Assembly (NCBI GenBank): GCA_049799955.1 | Contig: JBARIW010000131.1 | Span: 1-64,000 of the forward strand | Length of the DNA: 64,000 nucleotides | Direction of reading: 5' to 3' | Origin: JBGTFE01 sp049799955 | Lineage (GTDB): Bacteria > Acidobacteriota > Blastocatellia > Pyrinomonadales > Pyrinomonadaceae | Part shown: positions 18,201-26,509 of the stretch, piece by piece | Position numbering within the stretch: the first letter of the stretch is position 1 | Layout: each line of letters starts with the position of its first letter | Notes under the pieces: generated by a model | Told to the model about the DNA's origin: nothing | Database searches by the model: none | Seen by the model: only the letters and a program-made list of their open reading frames with translations | Translations under genes and position numbers: made by a program

Positions 18201-21200
18201 TTTTCCGCCCGCAACCCAGACCGTAATCTGCGTTTCGTTAAAGCGTTCTTTTTCATCCATCACACGCGCCGTAATCGTATAACGCCCGCCTTGTTTTGCC
18301 GGAAAAACGCATTTTTGCGCATCGTTTGCCGATTTAATATCGCAATTCTGCTCGTCCAGAATTTCTTCCTTCCACGCGCCTTTATCAAATCGCCAATCTT
18401 TCAAAACGGCTTTGATTTCGACATCCTGATTGGCAATTAATTTTCCGTCGATGTCGGAAACAATCGATTCGACATTGATGTTTTCGCCTTTGTTGACGAA
18501 ATAGCGCGGAATTTTCAGCCCGACATAAAGCGACGACGGATGAACGAGCAAATTCGTATTGCTCGCCCATGTTTGACGATTTACATCCTGCACCGAAGCA
18601 TTGGCTGAAATCGCGTAAGGTCTTGGCGGATTGACCGATTCGAAATCGATTTTCAAAACGTGCTTTCCGCCCGCGTCCGTTATGCCTTTGAAAGTTTGAA
18701 CCGACGAATTTCCCTGATTTTCGTAATCGTTATAATATCTCCACCACGGAACCCACGTTCCGAACGTGAAATCTCCGCGATTCGGCGGCGTGTAATTGGT
18801 CGGCGTGGCGCGGACAATCCAGTTCACATCGGCGTTCGCAAGCCCGCCGCCCGCGTAATATTTGGCTTCGACCGCGACGTTTGCCGATTCTTTGACGAAA
18901 TACGGCGCTTCCGTCTCGTTTTTCGCCGTAACTTCAAATTCAGGACGGCGAAATTCCTGAATCTGGAAATTGTGCGAAAAGCTGCTGCCCAAAATACCGA
19001 TGGCGGAATAAATATCGATGCGCCCGTAGCCGAGATTGGCGTTGTCGGGAATTTTAAATTTGAAATCGAACGCGCCGAAAGCGTTCAGCGTCGCCTCGCC
19101 TTTGGCAATCTCGTTATTTTGCGGGTCTTTGACCGAAAAAGTTATATTTTTCGCAACGTCGCCCAAGCCCTCAATATCGCCGAATTTTCCGGCTTGATAA
19201 ATACGAATATAGCCTTTGACGGAAACTTCTTCCTTCGGGCGATACATTCCGCGGTCGTCGAAAACAAACCAGCGCAAAGTATCGCTCGGGTTTGATTTTG
19301 TCCAGCTTCCGTAATCCTGCCAGTAATAATCGGTGTTTTCCGGCAGAAACGCTACATCTTTGCCTTTCCGCGCAATCAAAAGATTCGGCTTTTTCGCCTG
19401 ATTTTCGGGCAGAGGCAGACGCAAAATCCCGTTGTCGGTCGTTTTATTTGTCTGCGCTTCATTGATAACTTCCGCTTCTGAAACGTCGCCGTTTTCTTGG
19501 GTCGTTTCGGTTTCCTTAAACGAATCGTCCGAGCTTCCGAAGCTCGTCAGCCATTTCCAGACGCTCGAAAACGTGCCTTCGCTTTCCTTTTCCGCATTCT
19601 CGCTGACGACTTTCGTGCCGTTCGGATAAATCGAAAGCTCGACGCCCGAAAGCGGTTTTCCGGTTTTCAAATCGGTCGCAAAACCGACAAGTTCCTGATT
19701 ATCGACAAACGCGTCCAAACCGATTTGCGTCGCCTGCGCCCACGTGTAAATCATCGTACGGTCGTACTTATCGCGTCTGATGGTCGGTTCGATGTCAACA
19801 ATCACGCTTCCGAAACCGCTCGGCAAAGCTTCGGTCAAATCAATGCGCGTTTCGACCATCTCGTCGGGTTTTCTTTCAATATTAACGATTTTGTCAGAAA
19901 TCAACCTGCCCGGTTTCGCCGGTTTTTTCGTGTCGTCGTCGTAATTTACGTATTGCAGATATTTTTGAAACTGCGAAAAATCCTGCGGCTGGACGGCGTA
20001 AACCCGAACCTTTACCGAAGGCATATTGGTCGAATAAATCGAATAACTCAGCTTTGCCGTCGGGTCTAAAACCGTAAAAGCTCCGCCCTGCGCGTAAAGA
20101 TTCGCGTCTGCCGAGCCGACTTTTATTGTTGCCGTCGCGGGCTGTCCGAGCGTTTGCCCGAAAGTGTCTTTAATCGCACCGTCAACCGTAATTTTGTAAG
20201 TCGTGCGTCCTTTTTTGTAGCCTTGAACGTAGATGTAGTTTCCCGAAGGATAAATGTTTACGTTTTCAATCGCAGGCTCGATTTTCACCATTTCTTTGGC
20301 GAATTTGGAAGCGTCAATCGGATTGTTAAATTCGAGATACCACTGGTCGAACGGCGAGCATTTCGGATTTCCTTCGTAACTGCAAATAGCTTTGCCGAAT
20401 TTGAACGCGCTGAAAGTTTGAAAGCCGAAACCTTGCGCCGCCGTCGTCGTCAAAGGTCCTTCCGCCGAAGCGGTTCCCTTTTCGACCGTAACCGAAATTC
20501 CGGAAGCGGCGGGCAAAGCGTTTTCCGTCAAACCATCTGAGTTTATAGCGCGAAACGCGAGCCAGCGTCCCGGCTGCGCCTGTTTCGCGTAATAGGAAAT
20601 GCTGCCGTCAGCGTCGATTTCAGCTTGCGTGGCGAGACGAATCGGAAGCTTTTTGCCCGCGCCCGTAACGCTGATTGTTTTCAGAACCTGCTCGGGATTT
20701 ATCTGCTGGTCAAAGGAAATATACATCAGCGCGTCGCGCCGCGTTATCTGGCTCTGCGGAATCATCGTTTCGACTTTCGGCGGCGGCGTTGTAAACGTCC
20801 AGACAAAATCTTTCTGCAAAGTTTGTCCGGTCGCGGATTTTGTTCCGGCGGGAACGCGCGCGGTAAATTTCGTCGCCATCGGGAAACGCTTCGTCGTGTC
20901 GAACATCAGAGTTTTCGTGCCGAGCCAGCGCCATTTGCCTTCGACGGCGGGCGAGAGCTCGACCGGAACGTATTTTGCCGCTTCTTCCTGCGATGTTACG
21001 GCGACCATCGGCTGTGAAAACGTCAGCGTCAAATCGGGCGCGAGCTTTACCTCGCCTTCGGGCGAAAAGCGCACGACTTCCAGTTTTTGTTTGCTCGTGT
21101 CGTAGTTTGGCAGATTTCTCTGCTCGTCGGACGGAAATTTGACCGGAATTTTATTGCCGGTTTTCGGCGCGGGCAGAGTGCCGATGCGCTTGGCAAAATC

Positions 21201-21485
21201 GGTCTGGTCGTCTTCATCAACCTTAATCGGCGGAATGCGTTTCAGAAGATTTCCTGTTTCGCTTTCGGAGAGAGCGTCGCCGCTTGCGGGCGGAGTTTTT
21301 TCGCGCGTTTCCGCGCCTTCGACGCCTTCCGAGAGGCGAAACTGCAATCCGTTCGGTAAATCAATATTCATATTCGTCTTCACGGTTTTTCCGGTCGTCT
21401 TTTGCGCGTTCGTCCGCATCACGAGCGGCGAAAACATCGCGGTATAAATGACACAAATCAACAAAAAAGAAATCGTTTTTCGCAT
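15201..21485 (-). CDS. Alpha-2-macroglobulin family protein with thioester
   Basis: 2094 residues from the ATG at 21485, chosen because AGAGGA precedes it and it opens a signal peptide (MRKTISFLLICVIYTAMFSP, then NAQ). The order matches bacterial macroglobulins: N-terminal domains, MG repeats including the MG1/MG2 region (VFDDRGMYRPKEEVSVKGY), a variable bait-like region (about 1360-1420, KSANAPVMMDMMSKDERKR), the A2M domain (PDNLTRYRITAVSVD) and the thioester domain. Cys1588 in FECSEQISSRM is the CxEQ thioester, so the trap should be chemically active. Such proteins trap proteases in the periplasm or at the surface. The usual partner pbpC is not adjacent. No lipobox is visible. Confidence 0.93.
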   Translation of the reverse strand: MRKTISFLLICVIYTAMFSPLVMRTNAQKTTGKTVKTNMNIDLPNGLQFRLSEGVEGAETREKTPPASGDALSESETGNLLKRIPPIKVDEDDQTDFAKRIGTLPAPKTGNKIPVKFPSDEQRNLPNYDTSKQKLEVVRFSPEGEVKLAPDLTLTFSQPMVAVTSQEEAAKYVPVELSPAVEGKWRWLGTKTLMFDTTKRFPMATKFTARVPAGTKSATGQTLQKDFVWTFTTPPPKVETMIPQSQITRRDALMYISFDQQINPEQVLKTISVTGAGKKLPIRLATQAEIDADGSISYYAKQAQPGRWLAFRAINSDGLTENALPAASGISVTVEKGTASAEGPLTTTAAQGFGFQTFSAFKFGKAICSYEGNPKCSPFDQWYLEFNNPIDASKFAKEMVKIEPAIENVNIYPSGNYIYVQGYKKGRTTYKITVDGAIKDTFGQTLGQPATATIKVGSADANLYAQGGAFTVLDPTAKLSYSIYSTNMPSVKVRVYAVQPQDFSQFQKYLQYVNYDDDTKKPAKPGRLISDKIVNIERKPDEMVETRIDLTEALPSGFGSVIVDIEPTIRRDKYDRTMIYTWAQATQIGLDAFVDNQELVGFATDLKTGKPLSGVELSIYPNGTKVVSENAEKESEGTFSSVWKWLTSFGSSDDSFKETETTQENGDVSEAEVINEAQTNKTTDNGILRLPLPENQAKKPNLLIARKGKDVAFLPENTDYYWQDYGSWTKSNPSDTLRWFVFDDRGMYRPKEEVSVKGYIRIYQAGKFGDIEGLGDVAKNITFSVKDPQNNEIAKGEATLNAFGAFDFKFKIPDNANLGYGRIDIYSAIGILGSSFSHNFQIQEFRRPEFEVTAKNETEAPYFVKESANVAVEAKYYAGGGLANADVNWIVRATPTNYTPPNRGDFTFGTWVPWWRYYNDYENQGNSSVQTFKGITDAGGKHVLKIDFESVNPPRPYAISANASVQDVNRQTWASNTNLLVHPSSLYVGLKIPRYFVNKGENINVESIVSDIDGKLIANQDVEIKAVLKDWRFDKGAWKEEILDEQNCDIKSANDAQKCVFPAKQGGRYTITARVMDEKERFNETQITVWVAGGKEPPKRTVEQEEAQLIPNKKEYAPGDVAEILVMSPFPNAEGVLTLRRDGIVKTERFTIKESSIILKIPLEEKFLPNIYAQVDLVGSAARTNDAGEVDEKVARRPAFATGQLNLSISTASRELSVSAEPQEKTLAPGGETKVAVEVKDKNGEPVANTEIAVVVVDESVLALSRYDIANPLGYFYTARGTGVRDFHLRKDILLGNQKDIKPQEADKTKEVMAEYGAVSGGVLSKPSAQANRAAKSANAPVMMDMMSKDERKRDEDDRPSDANTPINLRQNFDALAYFAPSVKTDSNGKAMVTVKLPDNLTRYRITAVSVDNGKRFGKGESNITAKQPLMVRPSAPRFMNFGDKIELPVVVQNQTDKDMTVDVAVRATNAELTGEKGKRVVIKANDRAELRFPVSAMKAGTARFQIAVNSGNFSDASEISLPVWTPATTEAFATYGTTDQNGAIFQPVQTPGDVFPQFGGLEVTTSSTQLQELTDAFIYLYRYKFECSEQISSRMISIAALRDVLSAFKAEEMPTAEQLKATFAKDVAILKSRQREDGSFGLWKRDRERYEYPFLTVHVAHALALAKQKGYNVPDEMLNKTKPYLKNVESHFDEWHRQSPQVRWTISAYALYIRDMMGDKDAAKAKKLLAEAGVEKMPFEALGWILSVLADDKNSAAEVETIKRFLMNRTTETAATANFVTDYGDAQWLIMYSNRRADGVLLEALIKSDKDNDLIPKLVRGLLDHRTKGAWSNTQENVFILLALDKYFNAFEKVTPDFVTKIWLGGTYAGEQIFKGRSIDSNFLSIPMSYLVEQNGASNLILDKQGAGRLYYRIGMKYAPKNLKLAPADYGFEVLRKYEAVDNADDVKQNSDGSWTIKSGARVRVRLTMVAQARRYHVALVDNLPAGLEILNPGLAVTEAIPGDTQNTSVIEYGSKSYGYGYWWWRQYWFEHQNFRDERAEAFASLLWEGAYNYSYVTRATTPGEFVVPPAKAEEMYHPETFGRSGTDFVKVE

Positions 21486-21760
21486 AAATTTTCCTCTGAC
21501 TAAACTCGTCGGGCGCGAGCCGGGGAAAGTTGGGTTTCCGCGCCAATATCTTATCTTAAATTCTATTTTCAAACTAGCTTCGTAAAACTCGCCGTCGTTT
21601 TCTGAACGCGAGGCGGCGGAAAAACTTGCAGAATTATCAAAAGGAAATATTGACAGGAAAGTTTTTCAGGCGTATTTTCGCAGTATAAGAAATGTTTGCC
21701 GGTAAAGCGCGAATAGCCAAAAAACCGTTTGTGATTTACTATTCAATAATTCGATTTTCC

Positions 21761-21769
21761 TGTTATACT
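21761..21769 (+). promoter_or_regulatory. Extended -10 promoter candidate for pspA
   Basis: TGTTATACT is an extended -10 (TGn plus TATACT at 21764-21769). The -35 region (TTCAAT near 21742) is weak. It would give a leader of about 90 nt before the ATG at 21865. No sigma-54 type -24/-12 element, as used by enterobacterial psp, was seen. Confidence 0.4.
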
Positions 21770-21864
21770 TATAAGGGAAAATGCAACTTTGGAGAATATT
21801 TAGTCGTTAAGAAAATTGGCAAAGTTCTTTTATTAGCAAATTTATAGGAGTTTGATATTAAACA

Positions 21865-22650
21865 ATGGGATTGTGGGCAAGAATTACCAGAATATTTCGC
21901 GCATCGACGGGCGCGGCTTTAGACAAGATAGAAAATCCTGAACTCGTTCTTCAACAAACGATTCGTGAGATGCGTGAGCGCGTTCCTGATTTAAATAATT
22001 CGGTTACTCAAGTAATGGCAACCGAGCGTTTATTAGCTAAAAGCAAAGAAAAATTAGCGGAAGAGGTTGTATCTTTAGACTCGAAAATCAAGGCTTCAGT
22101 TAAAATGGGGCGCGATGATATTGCCACCTCTTATATCGGTCAGCTTCAGCAAAAACAACTTGAGCTTCAAAAAACATCTGTCCAACTTGAGCAGGCTGGA
22201 ATTGCTTCTAAACAGGCTTTAAAAATGCGCGACAATTATATTTTGAATATGAACAAGCGCTCAGAGGAAGCGATGCAGCTTATCAGCGCGTCGAAACAAG
22301 CCAAATTACAGGAACAGCTCGCGCAGACGATGGAAACCTTCAACATCGGCGACGATTCCTCGACGTTTACCGAAATGCGCGAAAAAATCGACCGCCGCGT
22401 TGCCGCCGCCGAAGCCAAACTTCAGCTCGGAACTTCGTCGGTTGACAACCAGATGCAGGACATCGAGCGCGAAGCGATGGACATTCAGCTTCAGGACAAG
22501 CTGCTCGAATACAAACAGCAGATGGGCTTGCTGGGCGCGGGCGGAAACAACGCGGGCAAGCAGATTTCGTCCGGCTCAGGCGCGCCGAACGAAGAAGTTC
22601 TCGACCAGGTTTTGCTAAACGAGACAAACGAAAACAATCAGCAGAAATAA
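21865..22650 (+). CDS. pspA: PspA/IM30 family membrane-stress protein
   Basis: 261 residues of almost continuous coiled coil typical of PspA/Vipp1 (ESCRT-III-like). It opens MGLWARITRIFRASTGAALDK, the amphipathic membrane-binding helix, then IENPELVLQQTIREMRERV and ERLLAKSKEKLAEE heptads, and GSSTF/EKIDRRVAAAEAKLQ in the C-terminal part. It maintains inner-membrane integrity under stress by forming membrane-bound scaffolds. The C-terminal tail is Gly/Asn-rich (GAGGNNAGKQISSGSG). It heads a probable operon with the membrane protein at 22699 and the toxin-antitoxin pair. Confidence 0.92.
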   Translation: MGLWARITRIFRASTGAALDKIENPELVLQQTIREMRERVPDLNNSVTQVMATERLLAKSKEKLAEEVVSLDSKIKASVKMGRDDIATSYIGQLQQKQLELQKTSVQLEQAGIASKQALKMRDNYILNMNKRSEEAMQLISASKQAKLQEQLAQTMETFNIGDDSSTFTEMREKIDRRVAAAEAKLQLGTSSVDNQMQDIEREAMDIQLQDKLLEYKQQMGLLGAGGNNAGKQISSGSGAPNEEVLDQVLLNETNENNQQK

Positions 22651-22698
22651 AAAATCGGCGGCGAAACCAAAAGCGCGAAATTGCATCTAGTGTAAGTT

Positions 22699-23547
22699 AT
22701 GGCAGATTTAGCAAAATACCAACAGGAATTTCAAAGATTTAACACAAAATACGTCAAAGAAGCCGTCAAAGAGCCAATCAATTTTTGGGGCTTGGCAGGC
22801 TTTGCCGTCGCCGCCGCTTACACAGGCAGTTTTATTCCTCTGCTCGTCGCGCTTTTTTGCGAACTCGTCTATGTCGTTTTTTTGCCGATGGTTCCGTCTT
22901 ATCGCCAACTGGTCAATCGCCGCGAAAACGCGCGTCTGCGCGCTCTGAATAAAGCCACGCGCGAAAAAATGATTAAATTGTTTACGCCGCGCGAGCGCGA
23001 AGCCGTCGAATATCTTCGCTGGCAGAAAGATAAAATTCAGGAAAATTATCACAAATTCACCGGCGCGCGCGAGCTTCCGACAAATCTTAGCTCGCTCGAC
23101 CAGCGTTGGGAAGATTTCGTTGACCTTCTCGACGTTTATCGCCGCCGCAAACAGCATCTGAAATCGATTAATCGCCAAGCGGTTCACAATCAACTGAGCC
23201 AGGCTTTCCGCGCGATGGAATCTTCGCCGGACGAGCGTACAAAGCGCATTCAGCAAACGAACGTCGAGATTCTCAAACGCCGTATCGCTTCGTTCGATGA
23301 ACTCGAAAAGAGCGTCAAACTTGTCGAAGGACAGCTCCAGTCAATAGAAAACTTCTTCGGCTATCTGAACGACGAAATCGTAACAATGTCCACGCCCGAA
23401 AAATTCTCTCTGCTCGATTTCGAACAGCTTTCCGATTCGATTGCGATGACCAAACAAATGCTCGACGCGACTGCCGACGCGATGGGCGCGCTCGATTCGC
23501 ACAATCGCACGATGGGAAATTACGAGCTTTTGCCGAATAATCAGTAG
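22699..23547 (+). CDS. Membrane coiled-coil protein, PspA neighbour
   Basis: 282 residues. After a helical N-terminus, two closely spaced transmembrane helices (about 28-70, LAGFAVAAAYTGSFIPLLVA and following VVFLPMVP) are followed by a long cytoplasmic coiled-coil region (75-270). No domain name is recognised. It lies 48 bp after pspA on the same strand, so it may anchor or regulate PspA at the membrane; this is inferred from context and topology. The protein has no catalytic-looking motif. Confidence 0.65.
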   Translation: MADLAKYQQEFQRFNTKYVKEAVKEPINFWGLAGFAVAAAYTGSFIPLLVALFCELVYVVFLPMVPSYRQLVNRRENARLRALNKATREKMIKLFTPREREAVEYLRWQKDKIQENYHKFTGARELPTNLSSLDQRWEDFVDLLDVYRRRKQHLKSINRQAVHNQLSQAFRAMESSPDERTKRIQQTNVEILKRRIASFDELEKSVKLVEGQLQSIENFFGYLNDEIVTMSTPEKFSLLDFEQLSDSIAMTKQMLDATADAMGALDSHNRTMGNYELLPNNQ

Positions 23548-23549
23548 AA

Positions 23550-23789
23550 ATGCAAAACGCAGGCTTAATCGAGAAAATACAGAATCTTCCGCCCGAAACT
23601 ATCAGCGAGGTGGAAGATTTTGTCGATTTTCTGACTGAAAAGAAAAACCGTCATAATTCTGCAAACGGAAGCGTAAACTTACGCGAACGCGGAATAAGCG
23701 AGGAAGAAGCTGCCGAACAACGCGCTATGCTTTCATCTTTTGCCGAGGACTGGGAAAATCCAGAGATGGAAGTTTATGACAAATTATAA
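23550..23789 (+). CDS. Antitoxin of a MazF-type toxin-antitoxin pair
   Basis: 79 residues. The N-terminal LIEKIQNLPPETISEVEDFV and DFLTEKK resemble the DUF2281-type antitoxin helix, followed by a disordered acidic tail (ISEEEAAEQRAML, EDWENPEMEVYDKL) that would wrap the toxin. It begins 2 bp after the stop of the membrane protein gene and its end overlaps the toxin gene by 14 bp, the standard antitoxin-then-toxin layout. DNA-binding autoregulation is expected but no operator was identified. Confidence 0.75.
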   Translation: MQNAGLIEKIQNLPPETISEVEDFVDFLTEKKNRHNSANGSVNLRERGISEEEAAEQRAMLSSFAEDWENPEMEVYDKL

Positions 23790-24144
23790 GCATGGCGATA
23801 TTGTTCTGGTCTTATTTCCCGACTCAAATCTGCAAACAGCTAAAAAACGTCCCGCTCTTATAATTCAAGCCGACAATCTACAAACAGGTTTGCCGCAAGT
23901 AATTGTCGCAATGATTACAAGCAATATGAAACGCGCCGGACATCCGAGCCGCGTAACTATCTTGCTTAATTCATTTGAAGAAAATCGGAGCGGACTGCAA
24001 TCCGATTCGGTTATCGTTACGGATAATCTCGCCACCGTTCAGGAAAAATTTATTTATAAAGTCATCGGAAATTTGTCGGCAATCGATAAAGCTAACGCCA
24101 AATCTGCTCTGGCACACACTTTCGGGTTAAATCCTGTTGAATAA
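23776..24144 (+). CDS. MazF/PemK-family toxin (endoribonuclease)
   Basis: 122 residues from the internal ATG at 23776, chosen because MTNYKHGDIVLVLFPDSN is the normal MazF start; an upstream frame would overlap the antitoxin much further. KRPALIIQAD, QVIVAMITSN and the SVIVTDNLATV segment match the SH3-like PemK/MazF fold. Members cut mRNA and other RNAs in a sequence-specific way, stalling growth when the antitoxin is degraded. The active-site Arg/Ser pattern (K-RPA-LI) is present. It is the last gene of the psp-linked unit. Confidence 0.85.
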   Translation: MTNYKHGDIVLVLFPDSNLQTAKKRPALIIQADNLQTGLPQVIVAMITSNMKRAGHPSRVTILLNSFEENRSGLQSDSVIVTDNLATVQEKFIYKVIGNLSAIDKANAKSALAHTFGLNPVE

Positions 24145-24262
24145 TTTCTTCTCTTGTCTTGCCACATTTTTCCCAATCAATTAAAATTAACGATTTCAGA
24201 CTATTCTGAAAACGAAGCTATCATTATCAACATTTATTTAAGTAGAGGTATTTAACAAAATT

Positions 24263-25288
24263 ATGAAACGAGTAGGTATTTTAGTCGGGCGCGAACAGAC
24301 GTTTCCCGAATCAATAATCAACAGCATTAACGAGAAAGGCAACGGCGAAATCGTCGCCGAAATGGTCAAAATCGGCGGCATTCGTCTGGACGAGCCGAAA
24401 CGCTACGATTTAATCATCGACCGCATTTCGCACGAAGTTCCCTATTACCGCGCGACCTTAAAGCGTTTTGCGCTCGAAGGCACATACATCGTCAACAACC
24501 CGTTCTGGTGGGCGGCTGACGACAAATTTTTCAACTATTGTCTCGCCGCAAAGCTCGGCGTGGCGATTCCGAAAACGGTTCTGCTGCCGCAGGAAAAATA
24601 TATTCCCGATGTAACCAGCGAATCTTTGCGCAATCTCGAATTTCCGATTGACTGGCAGGGCGTTATCGATTACGTCGGCTTCCCCGCTTTCCTCAAACCG
24701 TTCGACGGCGGCGGCTGGAAAAACGTGTCGAAAGTTAATTCGCTCGAAGAACTCTGGCAGGAATACAACAAATCCGGCACGCTCTGCATGACCTTGCAGG
24801 AAGGCATCGAGTTCGACCAGTTCGTTCGCTGCTACTGCGTCGGGCAGGAAAAAGTTTTGATTATGCCGTATGACCCGTCGAAACCGTATCTTTCGGGAAT
24901 GCAGTATGTTAACGTCGAAGATTATCTCTCGCCCGAACTCCACGCGCGAGTCGAAGCGGATGTTCGCACAATCTGCAAAGCGTTAGGCTACGATTTAAAC
25001 ACGGTCGAATTCGCCATCAAAGACGGCATTCCCTACGCCATCGACTTTATGAACCCCGCGCCCGACGCCGAACTTGCATCGGTCGGCGAATACAACCACA
25101 AATGGATTGTCGATGCGATGACCGAATTCGTATTTGAAAAACTCAGCGGCGAACCCGTCCAACCCGAACTCCGCTGGACGGCAATGCTCAATCCCGAATC
25201 GACCAAGAAAAAAGCGACCGCAAAAGCAAAAACCGCAAAGCCCGCCGAAAAGAAAACTCAGTCTAAAAAAGCTTCAAGCGGCGAATAA
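24263..25288 (+). CDS. Orphan ATP-grasp ligase
   Basis: 341 residues. An N-terminal Rossmann-like segment (MKRVGILVGREQTFPESI) and a pre-ATP-grasp domain lead to an ATP-grasp core: the lysine-containing AFLKPFDGGGWKNVSKV loop (about 146-165), LQEGIEFDQFVRCYC and the metal-binding EFAIKDGIPYAIDFMNPAPD (about 260). ATP-grasp enzymes couple an acid to an amine through an acyl phosphate. The substrate is unknown, but RimK-like or peptide-ligase roles are likely. The last 30 residues are a Lys/Ala-rich basic tail (KKKATAKAKTAKPAEKKTQS) that may bind nucleic acid or polyanion. It stands alone and is closed by its own terminator. Confidence 0.75.
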   Translation: MKRVGILVGREQTFPESIINSINEKGNGEIVAEMVKIGGIRLDEPKRYDLIIDRISHEVPYYRATLKRFALEGTYIVNNPFWWAADDKFFNYCLAAKLGVAIPKTVLLPQEKYIPDVTSESLRNLEFPIDWQGVIDYVGFPAFLKPFDGGGWKNVSKVNSLEELWQEYNKSGTLCMTLQEGIEFDQFVRCYCVGQEKVLIMPYDPSKPYLSGMQYVNVEDYLSPELHARVEADVRTICKALGYDLNTVEFAIKDGIPYAIDFMNPAPDAELASVGEYNHKWIVDAMTEFVFEKLSGEPVQPELRWTAMLNPESTKKKATAKAKTAKPAEKKTQSKKASSGE

Positions 25289-25310
25289 AACAAAAGATAA
25301 ATAAAATGGG

Positions 25311-25341
25311 AAGGCAGGCGCAAAACCTGCCTTTATTTTTT
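25311..25341 (+). terminator. Rho-independent terminator
   Basis: AAGGCAGG (25311-25318), 7-nt loop, CCTGCCTT (25326-25333), then a T-rich run (TATTTTTT). It ends the ATP-grasp gene and separates it from the DnaJ-TIR gene. Confidence 0.88.
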
Positions 25342-25468
25342 GGTTAAAGTTTTACAAATCAACGAAAGATCGATAACAGAGTGAAGCTAATAGTACTGTT
25401 ACCAATTTTTGTCAGGTTAAATAAATTCTGCTATCTTTATTCAGTTATTGCGACAGAATCAACAACAT

Positions 25469-26509
25469 ATGGCAGATAAAACAAATCGAGGGGCAGATCT
25501 TAGTTATGATTTAGAAATAACCTTGGAAGAAGCCGCGACCGGACACGAAACTCTAATTGAGTTTTCGCGCCCTCTTAATTGTAAGCAATGTGACGGCAAC
25601 GGTCACGTATCGGCAATTCACAAATTCCCTAAATCAAAATGTCAAGCTTGTGTAGGCAAAGGGCAAATTATGCAGGAAACTAAGATTGAAGTAAAAATTC
25701 CTGCCGGTGTCGAGACGGGTAGTAGATTACGCATTAACGGAATGGGTGAAGGAGGCAGTCACAGAGAGACTGGAGACTTTTTTATTGTTTTACACATTGC
25801 CGAACATGAGTTTTTTGAGCGGCAAGGCGCTAATCTTTATAGGGGAGTGTTTGCCACCAGTGAGCAACTCATTAATGGTGCGGAAATTGATATTCCGACG
25901 CTCATAGACGGAAAGCAAATACTCAAACTTCCGCCTATGACTGAAACAGGCACTGTTTTCCGTATCAAGGGGAAAGGTATGCCTATACTTGCAAGTAAAG
26001 AGAGAGGCGATTTATTTGTTGCTGTTACCTGGTCAGCATCTGTTTTTGTCCAATCTAATAAGGATGTCAATATGAAAAATAAACAGGATGAATCGAAACC
26101 CAAATTACGGGTTTTTCTTTGTCATTCGTCCAATGACAAACCAGCGGTGCGCACCCTTTACCATCGTTTAATTGCTGATGGAATAATTCCATGGCTCGAC
26201 GAAGAAGATTTGTTGCCCGGACAAAGATGGGAGACTGAGATTCCGAAGGCTGTGAGAAACTCTGACATAGTAGTTGTATGTCTTTCGCAAGGGTCAATAA
26301 ATAAACAAGGTTATCTTCAAAGGGAAATTAGATATGCTTTAGATGCGGCTCAAGAGCAGCCGGAAGACATTATATACCTGATTCCACTTAAATTCGAAGA
26401 ATGTGAAATTCCTGAACATTTGCGCGGTTGGCAATGGGTAAATTTCTTTGAAGAAAGAGGATACGAAAGATTAATGATGGCTTTGAGAAGGCGAGAAAAT
26501 TGTCTTTGA
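25469..26509 (+). CDS. DnaJ C-terminal chaperone body fused to TIR domain
   Basis: 346 residues. Residues about 8-195 are the DnaJ (Hsp40) client-binding body: DLSYDLEITLEEAATGHET, one zinc-finger pair (CKQC at 38 and CQAC at 58 instead of the usual four CxxCxGxG repeats), IPAGVETGSRLRI, then CTD-II with GAEIDIPTLIDGK, GTVFRIKGKG. The J-domain needed to stimulate Hsp70 is absent, and only 127 bp separate it from the upstream terminator. Residues about 211-341 are a TIR domain (RVFLCHSSNDKPAVRTLYHR, ADGIIPWLDEEDLLPGQ, NSDIVVVCLS, QREIRYALDA). Glu286 in REIRYALD corresponds to the catalytic Glu of NAD-cleaving TIRs (inferred alignment). A TTG at 25448 is an alternative start. It is AT-richer than its neighbours. 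Confidence 0.85.
   Translation: MADKTNRGADLSYDLEITLEEAATGHETLIEFSRPLNCKQCDGNGHVSAIHKFPKSKCQACVGKGQIMQETKIEVKIPAGVETGSRLRINGMGEGGSHRETGDFFIVLHIAEHEFFERQGANLYRGVFATSEQLINGAEIDIPTLIDGKQILKLPPMTETGTVFRIKGKGMPILASKERGDLFVAVTWSASVFVQSNKDVNMKNKQDESKPKLRVFLCHSSNDKPAVRTLYHRLIADGIIPWLDEEDLLPGQRWETEIPKAVRNSDIVVVCLSQGSINKQGYLQREIRYALDAAQEQPEDIIYLIPLKFEECEIPEHLRGWQWVNFFEERGYERLMMALRRRENCL

Noticed and set aside
25469..26509. DnaJ-TIR gene as a dnaJ pseudogene
   Set aside because: The frame is continuous through both domains, the TIR half is complete, and there is no room for a lost J-domain upstream because of the terminator at 25311.
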